A stretch of DNA of 64,000 nt from Acinetobacter gerneri DSM 14967 = CIP 107464 = MTCC 9824. GTDB taxonomy: Bacteria > Pseudomonadota > Gammaproteobacteria > Pseudomonadales > Moraxellaceae. Shown piece by piece: positions 16,907 through 26,191 of the stretch. The stretch is from assembly GCF_000368565.1 (NCBI RefSeq), contig NZ_KB849549.1:248001-312000 (forward strand), written 5' to 3'. The notes beneath the pieces are model-generated. The model was not told the origin of the DNA. It did no database searches and worked only from the letters and a program-made list of their open reading frames with translations. The stretch's first letter is position 1. Each line of letters begins with the position of its first letter. Position numbers and translations under genes: made by a program.

Positions 16907-17177
16907 TGCGAAATCCCAAGCGAAAATCACCCACAATGGTGTTTTCTAAAATGCAAACTTTTCGAGCAAATCAGCATATCAATTCCAAATAAAAATGATA
17001 TATGCAGATATTTCAGATGATTAAAGCCTAGGCAATATTGGTTTAAATTGAAAGCATATAACGACACAGTCTGTCGTTTAGTTTTAAAAGACAAAGGTTT
17101 CATTTCTAAAATGTCAAAAGCTTGGGGTTGTTGACATTTCACAACCGAATTGCGTTGTCAGATAAAATTGAGTAGGC

Positions 17178-17210
17178 AAAAAAAAGCCCATTTTAAAAAT
17201 GGGCTTTTTT
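17178..17210. terminator. Terminator of the efflux operon
   Basis: AAAAAAGCCCATTTT and AAAATGGGCTTTTTT form a near-perfect stem with T-runs on both strands, 19 bp after the stop of the HlyD-type gene. Confidence 0.9.
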
Positions 17211-17228
17211 GATGAGATAGTTTAAATC

Positions 17229-18239
17229 TTATTTTTTATCACGTTCCAAAATATGAACTGTAGCAGTACGACCTGCAACAAATGCCAATTCATTATGTGG
17301 AACTTCATCTAACATAATTTTCACAGGAACACGCTGCGCCAAACGTACCCAACTAAATGTAGGATTGACGTTGGCAAGTAAGCCTGAAGATGTTGTACGT
17401 TCACGATCTTCGATCCCTGATGCGATACCTTGCACATGACCTTTGATTTTTTGTGAATCACCCATCAACTGAACTGTAGCAGGATCGCCTAACTGGATTT
17501 TATTGAGTTTGGTTTCTTCAAAATAACCCACAACATAAAGCTGTCTACGGTCAACCAAAGCTGCGACTGGGTCACCTATTTTCACATAATTACCCACACG
17601 TAGATCAAAGTTTGAAAGCGAACCATCCGCAGGTGCAAGCACTTCAGAACGATTCATATTCAATTCAGCAAGATGTAAATTGCTTTGGGCAACTTTGATC
17701 AAAGCTTTTTGCTGGATAATCGTTGCTTCAGCTTGTTCTATCGCAGCACCCAATTGTTTTTCTTCTGCATGAGACTGATCACGTGTCGCAAACACTTGAT
17801 CTTGCTCTTGTTTTGAAATCGCACCATCCATCAAATCTCGATAACGTGTTGCTGTTCGATCTGCAAGTTTAGTATTTGCTTCTGATTTGATTTTGTTGGC
17901 TTTGGCTTGAGAAAGTGCAGCTTGTGCTTCAGCTAAACCTGATTCAGCTTTTGCCAAATCTGATTTTGCTTGTTCAACATCAAGTGTCTGACGTGCCACG
18001 TCTATTTTAAATAAAGGCTGACCTTTTTTCACATTTTGGTTATCTTGCACCAAAACTTCAGTGACCAAACCAGCCACATCTGAAGAGACTTGAATCACAT
18101 CACCACGGACACGTCCATCACGAGTCCACGGCTCAGAATTGTAATAATTCCATAAATGCACAACGCAAACGATCGCAAGAACTGCTGCAACCGTCAATAC
18201 CACGGGTCTAATGGCTTTACGCGCATCAAAATTTTTCAT
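17229..18239 (-). CDS. HlyD/AaeA-type periplasmic adaptor (membrane fusion protein)
   Basis: 336 residues: one N-terminal membrane helix (residues ~12-30), a biotinyl-lipoyl-like half (SSDVAGLVTEVLVQDNQNVKKGQPLFKID), a long alpha-helical hairpin rich in Ala/Gln/Lys (DVEQAKSDLAKAESGLAEAQAALSQ), and a beta-barrel C-terminal part with NELAFVAGRTATVHIL. This matches AaeA/EmrA-like adaptors that link an inner-membrane pump to the outer membrane. It is the last gene of a three-gene operon with a DUF1656 protein and an FUSC-type pump, the order of aaeXAB-like systems that export aromatic acids in E. coli; the substrate here is not known. Confidence 0.9.
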   Translation of the reverse strand: MKNFDARKAIRPVVLTVAAVLAIVCVVHLWNYYNSEPWTRDGRVRGDVIQVSSDVAGLVTEVLVQDNQNVKKGQPLFKIDVARQTLDVEQAKSDLAKAESGLAEAQAALSQAKANKIKSEANTKLADRTATRYRDLMDGAISKQEQDQVFATRDQSHAEEKQLGAAIEQAEATIIQQKALIKVAQSNLHLAELNMNRSEVLAPADGSLSNFDLRVGNYVKIGDPVAALVDRRQLYVVGYFEETKLNKIQLGDPATVQLMGDSQKIKGHVQGIASGIEDRERTTSSGLLANVNPTFSWVRLAQRVPVKIMLDEVPHNELAFVAGRTATVHILERDKK

Positions 18240-18301
18240 TTTTCAACCTATCTCATCATCAAAAAATTAGGCTTTGCAGAATGATCCACAAATACCAAAC
18301 A

Positions 18302-18508
18302 TTAACTAAATATCAAAACAAACAACCAATGCATGAACCACAATAAAATAATGTAAAGGCATAAATTGAAAATGCTAGGTAATGCAATCCAGCCCTTTTC
18401 GATTATTTTATCTGTTCCGATTGAAACGATTTTCAGCAAGACATAAGCCAAAATCGCCTGTATCAAAAATACAGGAACATAAACGCCATAAATATTAAAT
18501 TCGCCCAC
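18302..18508 (-). CDS. DUF1656 (AaeX-like) small membrane protein
   Basis: 68 residues with two hydrophobic helices (about 8-28 and 42-64). The opening GEFNIYGVYVPVFLIQAILAY is the DUF1656 signature. AaeX-type proteins accompany AaeA/AaeB pumps. It starts 2 bp after the FUSC gene stop, implying translational coupling, and 62 bp before the adaptor gene. Confidence 0.88.
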   Translation of the reverse strand: MGEFNIYGVYVPVFLIQAILAYVLLKIVSIGTDKIIEKGWIALPSIFNLCLYIILLWFMHWLFVLIFS

Positions 18509-18510
18509 GT

Positions 18511-20595
18511 CTATGCTCCTACCAATAATGCTGAATCATTTAAAATGTCTTTTCCGTCATGGCAAATACTGTTACGAATATTGTTGACCGAGATCTGAAT
18601 TCGATGGCGAATATCTTCATCACCGATCGTCAAAGCTGACGCTGCAATTCGATCAAGCGCATTCAATACTTGTTCATAATCTTCTTTATCAATATTGCCT
18701 TTGGCACGTTCTTTAAACCAAGAGTCCAATGAAAGCTGTAATTCTGCAATTTGCACAACCAATGGCGATTCATTTGACAATTTATCTGAAAGTTCCTGTA
18801 AACGTGTGAAATCAATCACTGCACTAGATTCTATAAGTGCATTATTAATTTCGGCTTTCAAAGCAACAGATTGCACTTCTTTTGTATTTAAAACACCAAT
18901 TCGATCCAACATACTGCGTAAATGAGTTCGGTAAGCTGTGCCATAAATCATCCAAATCGATTCACGCATCGCTTTATAATGTGAGGACAGCATGCGTTGT
19001 GCTGTCATATCTGGCGACATTGCCCGTACCATATGCACCACACAAACTGAGATAATCGGTCCAATAATCGTACCAATCGACATATCAAAAAAGGCGATTT
19101 GATCCAATGAAAAGCGATTTTGAATATTCAATCCCATAGTCGCCCCCATAATCAAAGGCAAGCCTAAACCTGTCAAAGGTGGATGTGGGTAAAGCAATAA
19201 ACAGAAGATCAAAAATGGAGCCAAAACCAATGCCATTTCCCAAAATGAAGTCACATGAGGGAAAATGCCATAAGCATAAATAAACACGATAAATGCCGCA
19301 TAAATATTGGCACGAATAAACATTTTTAGCGCAGGAACAGGATTATCCAGCGCTGTCATAATACAAGCACTGATCGCCGCCATTTCTGCAAGCATAAATC
19401 CAGATTTCCAACCACTTAAGATCCAGATCGCACTACTGATAAAAATGGTAATAAATGCAGAAATCCCACCACGAACAGCAACACCATAATCACGATGCAA
19501 ACTTGGATAATTGGTGGTCAAAGGCGAAATCGACTCAGGCAAGCTCATATCACCATTGAGCATACGTTGCCAAATCAGTTTCACTGCCCGTACATTGAGT
19601 ATGAAATGGCGAATATCCATTTTCAGACTACCCAACATCACTTGCTGTTCAGGTTTGGCATGTCGCATGATCACTGCAAATTTTTGCTCAAACTGTGCTG
19701 GTAACAGTTTCAGTTCATCTTCACGAATATCATGTTCATCTGAAATAAATTCAGCGACTTCATCATGAAATTGAGAAAGATAAGCACGATACCCCAAATC
19801 AATTTCATCTAACTGTTTCATCCTTTCAGACATCGCGACCAAATTGGCAACCAACATCGTGACTTGATGCAACAATTCTTGCAAAGGTTTGGTCATGCCT
19901 TTGAATTTTGATTTCTCATAACTCAAATGCACCGCCATGGTATGAATATCTGAAGTATCACGTGCAATATGTGCTAATAATTGCGTGTAATTATCTTGAT
20001 GTTTTTGATCCGATAAAATCAGATCAAAAACTTTTTTGGTGTCTTGCATGGTTTTGCCGACACGGGTTTGTACCACAGGTCCCAAATGCAATGGAAAAAT
20101 CGTTGTTGTGACGATCGCACTACACACCACCCCAATCGAGATTTCCAAAAAACGACCCAGAGCCATGTCAAAAATAGAAACCGTATCGACATAATAGACT
20201 TGGTTAAAACAAATAATGACCGCGGTATAGCCTGCCAACATGGTGACATAACTGCGCGGCGTCCGATCTAGCAAAGACACATATAAACAAAATGCTACCC
20301 AAGTCGCCAAGATCAAAACAAAAAGCCACGGCGTATTGATAAAATGTGGCGTAACCGCAACAGCAAAAATTGCACCAAACAAAGTACCAAGCAAACGATA
20401 AATACTTTTTGAAGCCGTCATACCCGAATAAGGGTTTGCGATCACAAAAACTGTGCCGACCGCCCAAATCGGATAACTCATATTCAATTCAAAAGAAACA
20501 AAAATCGCCAGCATACCTGCGATAAAAGTTTTAATCGCAAAAATCCAATCCATTTTATTGGGTCTAAAAGCCAATAGCTGTTTTGTTAATAACAT
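18511..20595 (-). CDS. FUSC-family (AaeB-like) inner-membrane efflux pump
   Basis: 694 residues. Two blocks of hydrophobic helices (about 15-165 and 365-515) each followed by a soluble helical domain, the duplicated FUSC architecture of AaeB and the plant aluminium-activated/fusaric acid pumps. The N-terminus IFAIKTFIAGMLAIFVSFELNMSYPIWAVGTVFVIANPYSGMTASKSIYRLLGTLFGAIFA (positions ~18-80) is the FUSC consensus. It heads the pump-AaeX-adaptor operon and is divergent from an IclR-type regulator. In E. coli the related pump exports p-hydroxybenzoate; here fusaric acid-like or aromatic carboxylates are guesses. Confidence 0.9.
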   Translation of the reverse strand: MLLTKQLLAFRPNKMDWIFAIKTFIAGMLAIFVSFELNMSYPIWAVGTVFVIANPYSGMTASKSIYRLLGTLFGAIFAVAVTPHFINTPWLFVLILATWVAFCLYVSLLDRTPRSYVTMLAGYTAVIICFNQVYYVDTVSIFDMALGRFLEISIGVVCSAIVTTTIFPLHLGPVVQTRVGKTMQDTKKVFDLILSDQKHQDNYTQLLAHIARDTSDIHTMAVHLSYEKSKFKGMTKPLQELLHQVTMLVANLVAMSERMKQLDEIDLGYRAYLSQFHDEVAEFISDEHDIREDELKLLPAQFEQKFAVIMRHAKPEQQVMLGSLKMDIRHFILNVRAVKLIWQRMLNGDMSLPESISPLTTNYPSLHRDYGVAVRGGISAFITIFISSAIWILSGWKSGFMLAEMAAISACIMTALDNPVPALKMFIRANIYAAFIVFIYAYGIFPHVTSFWEMALVLAPFLIFCLLLYPHPPLTGLGLPLIMGATMGLNIQNRFSLDQIAFFDMSIGTIIGPIISVCVVHMVRAMSPDMTAQRMLSSHYKAMRESIWMIYGTAYRTHLRSMLDRIGVLNTKEVQSVALKAEINNALIESSAVIDFTRLQELSDKLSNESPLVVQIAELQLSLDSWFKERAKGNIDKEDYEQVLNALDRIAASALTIGDEDIRHRIQISVNNIRNSICHDGKDILNDSALLVGA

Positions 20596-21146
20596 GGATG
20601 ATTCTCGATAGTACTCATTTCAGATTGCCTGGGTCTTTTTTGAAAAGACTAAAACTACGCCATTTACAAAATGCAAATAGCGTCACATAAATCATATATT
20701 GAAGCTGACAAAGTTTTCATCGAAAATTTAAAAAATTCGATCCAATAAAAAAACTTTGTTTAAGGAAATGTTGTGAAAACAACAAAAATGGTTAAATTTT
20801 AGCTAATTTTAATCAACCAAACATTCACCATTGGATATTTAATCTGTTAATTTTTTCAAAAAATGCACAATTAGTCAACAAAAATATCTTTATTTGATAA
20901 TTTATTTAGATTTAAATGAGTATTGTTATCCTTTTTATATAATTTTCGATTAAAAGCAGTACTTTTTATTAAATATGAGACTTATTGCTAGTTTCATAAA
21001 ATTTTCTCTGCAAAGCCTCAAACAATTTGTTATAAAAGAGGTTGTTGACATTTCATGTTATTTGCTAGCAACTTATTTGTTGAAATAACAACAATCCTTT
21101 ATATAAAGTTTATTTTTTTAGTTCCCAATGGTTGAGTAGGTAAATC
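20596..21146. promoter_or_regulatory. 551-bp divergent intergenic region between the efflux operon and iclR-type gene
   Basis: Very AT-rich and without a gene that I can support. The half facing the IclR gene holds GTTGTTGACATTTCA at 21041-21055 and an inverted version TTGTTGAAATAACAAC at 21077-21092, together a likely operator. TTGACA inside the first half-site could be a -35 element. Confidence 0.5.
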
Positions 21147-21950
21147 ATGGCTCTTTCTAGTTTCGGCAAAATCCTCACCGTTTTAGATTTATTTTCGGTG
21201 TCACGGCCAGTCATCAATGTCGACGTGATCTGTGATGAGCTCGGTCTATCGAAACCAACTAGCTATCGTTATCTCAAAGAATTGGTTTCAGCCGATATTT
21301 TACAACGTTTAAGCGGTACATCAGGTGACTATACTTTAGGTCCCAAAATTGCGGTATTGGATTATATTTCACGTACGACAGATCCTTTGGTTCGTATCAG
21401 CAAACCATTTATGCAGGAAATTTCTGAACGTACAGAACTTTGCTGTTTATTGACACACTTAAACCGTGATTATTGTATTGATATTCACCACGAAGTTTAT
21501 CGTGATGAAACTTTGCTTTCTTATGGTCGTGGTTGTCCTCGTCCTGTTTTTATGGGGTCATCACCTAAAGTCATCATGGCACATTTGCCTAAACAGCGAA
21601 TCCATGATTATTACTCACGCTTCCACAATCAATTGATTGAAGTGGGTTTTGCGACAGATGAAGAAAGCTTTATTACTCGTATGAAAAAAATCAAAAAACA
21701 AGGGTTCTATTTCTCACAAGGCGAGTTAGATCCAAATGTTTCAGGTCTTTCTGTGCCTATTAAATTTTCAAGCAAAGAAGCACCTTTGGCGCTGACAGTA
21801 TTGGCATCGAAAAATCGCTTTGAATTTGTCAATTTGGATAAATTGATCGAAACGCTACAAGAAAATGCTAGCCAAATCGAAAAGCGTTTCCTTGCACTTT
21901 CTGAAAGTGATCAACTTGCTGAATTCAATAATATTAGCTTATTTAAATGA
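21147..21950 (+). CDS. IclR-family transcriptional regulator
   Basis: 267 residues. The N-terminal winged helix contains VINVDVICDELGLSKPTSYRYLKELVSADIL (HTH, about 20-50), and the C-terminal domain has the IclR effector-domain pattern LLTHLNRDYCIDIHHEVY, with a Cys/His-containing core, and a final EKRFLAL helix. IclR proteins bind small organic acids. Being divergent from the FUSC/AaeX/adaptor operon, it is the obvious candidate to regulate it; E. coli uses a LysR protein (AaeR) for this job. A paired inverted repeat upstream (21041-21092) may be its operator. Confidence 0.88.
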   Translation: MALSSFGKILTVLDLFSVSRPVINVDVICDELGLSKPTSYRYLKELVSADILQRLSGTSGDYTLGPKIAVLDYISRTTDPLVRISKPFMQEISERTELCCLLTHLNRDYCIDIHHEVYRDETLLSYGRGCPRPVFMGSSPKVIMAHLPKQRIHDYYSRFHNQLIEVGFATDEESFITRMKKIKKQGFYFSQGELDPNVSGLSVPIKFSSKEAPLALTVLASKNRFEFVNLDKLIETLQENASQIEKRFLALSESDQLAEFNNISLFK

Positions 21951-22076
21951 TAATTCTAATAATGAGTTACATTTTTAAATATTGAAATTTAAATCATATT
22001 CTCATAATATGATTCTCGTTCTTCGGCAATACATACCATAGGAATTGTTTTTACGAAGGCAATCCCCCTCAGAGTA

Positions 22077-22107
22077 GAAAAGCTCATGCGTGACCATGAG
22101 CTTTTTT
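22077..22107 (+). terminator. Terminator of the iclR-type gene
   Basis: AAAAGCTCATG and CATGAGCTTTT form an 11-bp stem with a six-base loop and a T-run, about 125 bp after the stop. The rest of 21951-22254 shows nothing else. Confidence 0.85.
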
Positions 22108-22254
22108 ATTGCCTAGCAGAAAGTCTTTTGCTTGCAACAAATATTTTTTCAGTCCAATTCCATCTCATTTTTGCAAATAAACAGCATATCCAACACAAAA
22201 TCAGCGCAGATTCTATTAAGATAAAAGCATAAAAATGATGATCAGCGACGATTT

Positions 22255-23388
22255 ATGACCGATTATTTAAGAAGAATTACCCTAAAAAACCAAGGCTTAA
22301 ATCAAAATAGCTTATTTTCAGCAGGCTTGACGGGTACTCAACAAGCAATTGAGCAGTTGGGATATGTGCAGATTGATACCATTTCTGTCATTGAACGCGC
22401 GCACCATCATATTTTATGGAATAGAGTGCCCGACTATCAATTGGAGCATTTAAATACACTGGTCGCTAAACAGCAGATTTTTGAGTATTGGTTTCATGCA
22501 GCAGCGTATTTGCCAATGCGAGATTATCGATTTGCCCTGCCACAAATGCATGCCGTTAGAGATCAAGAATTTCGTTATTTTAAAAATGGCGATACAAAAT
22601 TGATGCAGGAAATTGTGGCGCGAATGCGTTCTGATGGAAAACTGCGTTTAAGGGATATTGATCCAGAACATAAGATTAGCAAAGGTCAATGGTGGAATTC
22701 TGGTGCTGGTCGACGCTCATTGCAGCAACTTTTCATGCAAGGTGAGATCATGATTTGTGAACGCAATGGCATGGAAAAAACCTATGATTTGACAGAAAAC
22801 TGTTTGCCAAATCAGATCAATTTATCTATTCCAAATTTACAAGAATATGCCGAATATTTATTTGAAACGACACGTAGAGCGCACGGCGTGTTTACTTGGA
22901 AACAGTTGATTCATTTAAAAACAGGCAAAAAAATCCGTGATGCCATGCAAGCAACCTTAAACGCAAATCTCGATGCGAAAAACATTGAAGTCATCAAACT
23001 TGAAAATGGACAAATTCTCTATGTGGATCCTGAACTTTTCAACGAGCAAAGTACTGCGCAACCTGCACTTAAACTACTTTCCCCTTTTGATAATCTGGTC
23101 ATCCATCGCGAAAGATTAAGTCATTTATTTGATTTTGATTATCGTATCGAATGTTATGTCCCTAAAGATAAACGCATTTTTGGTTATTTTTGTTTGCCTA
23201 TTTTATATAAAGAACAGATTGTTGGGTTGATTGATTGTAAAGCACATCGAGCACAACAAACCTTAGAGGTTGTCAGTCTACACATACAAAATACTGAAAT
23301 TGATCGAGAACAGTTTCTATTGGAATTAAAAAATGAGCTGCTGAATTTTGCCAAATTTAATGCCTGTCTACATGTCGAAGGACTTTGA
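22255..23388 (+). CDS. YcaQ/AlkX-type DNA glycosylase (winged-helix, HTH_42 family)
   Basis: 377 residues of the AlkZ/YcaQ superfamily, which unhooks interstrand crosslinks and removes alkylated bases. The catalytic motif in this family is Q-x-Q in AlkZ and Q-x-D in AlkX; here GYVQIDTISVIERAHH has Q39-I-D41, so it belongs to the AlkX/YcaQ class. Other family marks are LWNRVPDY, EYWFHAAAYLP and SPFDNLVIHRERL near residue 280, and GYFCLPILY near the C-terminus. ATG at 22255 is the only good start. It is transcribed toward an AlkB-type gene 62 bp away, so two alkylation-damage enzymes are convergent neighbours. Confidence 0.87.
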   Translation: MTDYLRRITLKNQGLNQNSLFSAGLTGTQQAIEQLGYVQIDTISVIERAHHHILWNRVPDYQLEHLNTLVAKQQIFEYWFHAAAYLPMRDYRFALPQMHAVRDQEFRYFKNGDTKLMQEIVARMRSDGKLRLRDIDPEHKISKGQWWNSGAGRRSLQQLFMQGEIMICERNGMEKTYDLTENCLPNQINLSIPNLQEYAEYLFETTRRAHGVFTWKQLIHLKTGKKIRDAMQATLNANLDAKNIEVIKLENGQILYVDPELFNEQSTAQPALKLLSPFDNLVIHRERLSHLFDFDYRIECYVPKDKRIFGYFCLPILYKEQIVGLIDCKAHRAQQTLEVVSLHIQNTEIDREQFLLELKNELLNFAKFNACLHVEGL

Positions 23389-23450
23389 ATTTAAAATTTT
23401 GAGAGGAAAATCATTTTAAAACTTAGAAAATATTTTTGAATTCAAACTTT

Positions 23451-24065
23451 TTACTCAGGCGCATAAAAATATCGAAAAGTTAAATTGATCCGTGGCTCTA
23501 TAATCTTGGTTGATTTGGCAATCATATGTTTCCAATAAAGTTGCGTCGTACCTTTCATCACGATCAATTGACCACTCTGCAACAGCAGATCAACTTTTTC
23601 CGATTTGAATTTATGCTTAAAACTAAACTTTCGGGTTGCGCCAAAACTCAAAGACGCTATGACTGCTTGTTGTCCCAAACTTGGCTCATCATCACTATGC
23701 CAGCCTACGCCTTGCATGCCATTTTCATACAGATTGGCGAGACACGAATTGAAAACCTGCCCCGTCAGTTGTTCTATATGAGTTTTCAATCTAAATAATG
23801 CTGGATTCCAGATCTGCGCCTGTTTTTCTACACCGGAATAATGGTATTGATAATCGGCATCGCCATACCACACCACTTTGCGCTCGGTAATATAATGCTG
23901 ACCATGCAAAAAAACTTCATCATTTTGCCATGCCAGATTGTGCAAAAAATAACGTAAATATTTCTGTGAATCTTGTTGATTTAAAATCAAACCAAAATCT
24001 TGAACAACACCATCACATGGCAAAAGATTGTCATGCGCTTCTGGTTCAAAAAGTTCAAGGTTCAT
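23451..24065 (-). CDS. AlkB-family Fe(II)/2-oxoglutarate-dependent dioxygenase
   Basis: 204 residues. Iron ligands are in GWHSDDEPSLG (H123-x-D125) and a distal His in YWKHMIAKSTKIIEPRINLTFRYF, where the Arg pair binds 2-oxoglutarate and orients the substrate. VIASLSFGATRKFSFKHK is the central beta-strand signature. Such enzymes oxidatively remove alkyl groups from 1-methyladenine/3-methylcytosine in DNA or RNA. Length and the DDEP loop resemble AlkB homologues of the ALKBH2/3-like bacterial group. No Ada-box promoter could be identified. Confidence 0.9.
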   Translation of the reverse strand: MNLELFEPEAHDNLLPCDGVVQDFGLILNQQDSQKYLRYFLHNLAWQNDEVFLHGQHYITERKVVWYGDADYQYHYSGVEKQAQIWNPALFRLKTHIEQLTGQVFNSCLANLYENGMQGVGWHSDDEPSLGQQAVIASLSFGATRKFSFKHKFKSEKVDLLLQSGQLIVMKGTTQLYWKHMIAKSTKIIEPRINLTFRYFYAPE

Positions 24066-24212
24066 CGAAAATCATTATCCATGGTATTTTCTCAACTACA
24101 TTTTAAATGATTTATGCAAAGTGACAATTCACTACATTGTATATGCTTGTGACAAAGCACTTTCGGATTTAGACTAAAATTCAAACTGGAAATTGATAAT
24201 AAAAAATAGCTT

Positions 24213-26006
24213 ATGAATTTATGGCATTTGTTTCTAAAATTGCGACCTTTTGTTCGTCCTTATCGCCTCTTGGTCATCGCCACTTTGGTTCTGACACTGA
24301 TCGGTTCTTTGACAGCACAGGTCAATGCACTCACGCTAAAATATGCGGTCGATAGCATCAACAAGCTAGTCGAAGCAGGCTCAGGTCTGGCACAAGGTTG
24401 GCATATCCTAATTACGATTACCGCGATTTTATTGGGAAAAGAAGTACTCAATGCCATCGTACAGTTTGGTCAAAAATTTTATGGGGAAAAACTGCGAATC
24501 TTAGTTTCTGAAGATTTGGCACAAAGCATTATCGAAAAATTTCTCACCTATCGTCTGGCTTTTTTCAATCAAGACAATAACCAAGCAGGCAAATTGCAAA
24601 CACGAATTGACCGAGGAATTGGCTCACTCACCCGATTGGTTCAGATCTTTTTTATCGATATTTTACCGTTATTTACCAGTGCAATTATTGCCTTAGCCTT
24701 GATGTTCTATGCCAATTTTTGGGTGGGTTTGGTCGCTTTGTGTATCGTGCCGATCTACTTTTGGATCACCTATAAACAAGCACAAAAACTCGGTGGATGG
24801 CGACGTAAATTGCGTGACGGGCGTGAGAAAAAGAGTCAGGGAATTTTAGGTATTATCAATTCGATCACGGTGATCAAATCCTTTAACCGTGAACATATCG
24901 AAGCAGAAAAGCAGCTCAAACTGCAAACTGAATTGACTGAAAATCAGATGCGCACACGTCAAACCAGCTTTGTTTTTGATGGGCTTAAAACGTTTTTGGA
25001 ACAAATCGGTGTAGTGCTGATCATTATCCTGACCTCATATTTTGTTTTGGCAGGACAAATGAGTATCGGCATGATCATGTTCCATGTTTTGCTATTCAAT
25101 AATGTTTCTGCACCGATTCGATCATTGCACCGCATTTATGATGAGGTCAATGATGCCATGATTTATTCAGAGAGCTTTTTTACGATCTTAGAAGCGGATG
25201 ATGAAATCGAAACATCAGGCAATTTAAAACCCAATATCCAAGGTAAATTTGAACTTAAAAATGTAGATTTTAGCTACCCAAATGGTCATCGTGCCCTGCA
25301 ACATATCAACATGACCATTCAACCCAATAAAATCACGGCTTTGGTTGGTTTGTCTGGTGCTGGCAAGTCGACATTAATTAGTTTATTGGATAAATTTTAT
25401 CAGCCAGAAGCAGGTCAAATCCTACTAGATGGGATTGATCTTGAAGATATTGATACGCATTTTTTACGTGAACATATCGGTTTGGTTTTACAAAAAAATC
25501 ATATTTTCCAAGGTTCAATTTTTGAAAATATTCGTTATGGAAAAACCGACGCTAGCCTTGAAGATGTCATGAATGCAGCTAAAAAAGCCTCTATCCATGA
25601 ACAAATTTTAAAAGTACCGCATGCCTATGATGCAGATGCTTTGATGCTTTCAGGTGGGCAACAACAACGTATTGCTTTGGCGCGGATGTTCTTAAAAAAT
25701 CCACCGATTATTTTTCTTGATGAGCCAACTGCAAGTTTGGATGCGATCGCAACTGAACAAATTAAAAAGAGTTTGGATGAGATCAAACAAGGTCGCACAG
25801 TGATTATTATTTCACATAGCTTATCGCAAATTATTGATGCAGATTATACCTATGTCATGAAAGAGGGACAGATCGTAGAACACGGCGAACATGATGATCT
25901 ATATCATCAGGATGGGACCTATAAAGAAATTTTTGATGCGATGGCAAAAAGCCTAAATATCGACAAAATTGCCAAAACATTTGAGGATGAGGAAACGCAT
26001 AGTTAG
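24213..26006 (+). CDS. ABC exporter, fused membrane and ATPase domains
   Basis: 597 residues. Six membrane helices (residues ~15-320; cytoplasmic GGWRRKLRDGREKKSQGILGIINS loop) are followed by the nucleotide-binding domain: Walker A GLSGAGKST (~390), Q-loop VLQKNHIF, signature LSGGQQQRIALARMF, Walker B PIIFLDEPTASLD, and the switch His ISHSL. This is the MsbA/lipid-type half-transporter fold that works as a homodimer; substrate unknown. The 3' end is duplicated: the last ~93 bp (25914-26006) recur, slightly degraded, at 28026-28117. Confidence 0.92.
   Translation: MNLWHLFLKLRPFVRPYRLLVIATLVLTLIGSLTAQVNALTLKYAVDSINKLVEAGSGLAQGWHILITITAILLGKEVLNAIVQFGQKFYGEKLRILVSEDLAQSIIEKFLTYRLAFFNQDNNQAGKLQTRIDRGIGSLTRLVQIFFIDILPLFTSAIIALALMFYANFWVGLVALCIVPIYFWITYKQAQKLGGWRRKLRDGREKKSQGILGIINSITVIKSFNREHIEAEKQLKLQTELTENQMRTRQTSFVFDGLKTFLEQIGVVLIIILTSYFVLAGQMSIGMIMFHVLLFNNVSAPIRSLHRIYDEVNDAMIYSESFFTILEADDEIETSGNLKPNIQGKFELKNVDFSYPNGHRALQHINMTIQPNKITALVGLSGAGKSTLISLLDKFYQPEAGQILLDGIDLEDIDTHFLREHIGLVLQKNHIFQGSIFENIRYGKTDASLEDVMNAAKKASIHEQILKVPHAYDADALMLSGGQQQRIALARMFLKNPPIIFLDEPTASLDAIATEQIKKSLDEIKQGRTVIIISHSLSQIIDADYTYVMKEGQIVEHGEHDDLYHQDGTYKEIFDAMAKSLNIDKIAKTFEDEETHS
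25914..26006 (+). repeat. Direct repeat A (3' end of the ABC exporter gene)
   Basis: About 93 bp ending exactly at the exporter stop codon. The second copy is at 28026-28117 in the same orientation. Between them lies a ~2-kb module containing an IS element. Confidence 0.85.
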
Positions 26007-26188
26007 ACTGAATGTATTAATTTTTTCAATCAGCTTCGTCTTTCAATCGACTGGAATTTTAAATTGTTTATGTTGATGAATCTCAGCTAACGCTTTTTTT
26101 TGTTCTAAAGTTAACTGATTAAGTTTAAAAATATCTTTAGCTAAAATTTTGTCGACATTTTTTAACTCATCGAAGGTCATTTTTTTCA

Positions 26189-26191
26189 ATG
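26189..26191. repeat. Target-site duplication ATG, left of IS
   Basis: ATG directly before the left inverted repeat; the same ATG stands at 27266-27268 directly after the right inverted repeat. Supported because excision with it restores the reading frame of the host gene. Confidence 0.75.

Noticed and set aside
16927..17142. 71-residue minus-strand ORF upstream of the nuclease
   Set aside because: Overlaps the nuclease start, has no recognisable features and no ribosome site.
26043..26180. 45-residue minus-strand ORF beginning MTFDELKNVDK
   Set aside because: Not an independent gene: it is the 3' end of the lipoprotein gene interrupted by the IS, as the in-frame reconstruction shows.
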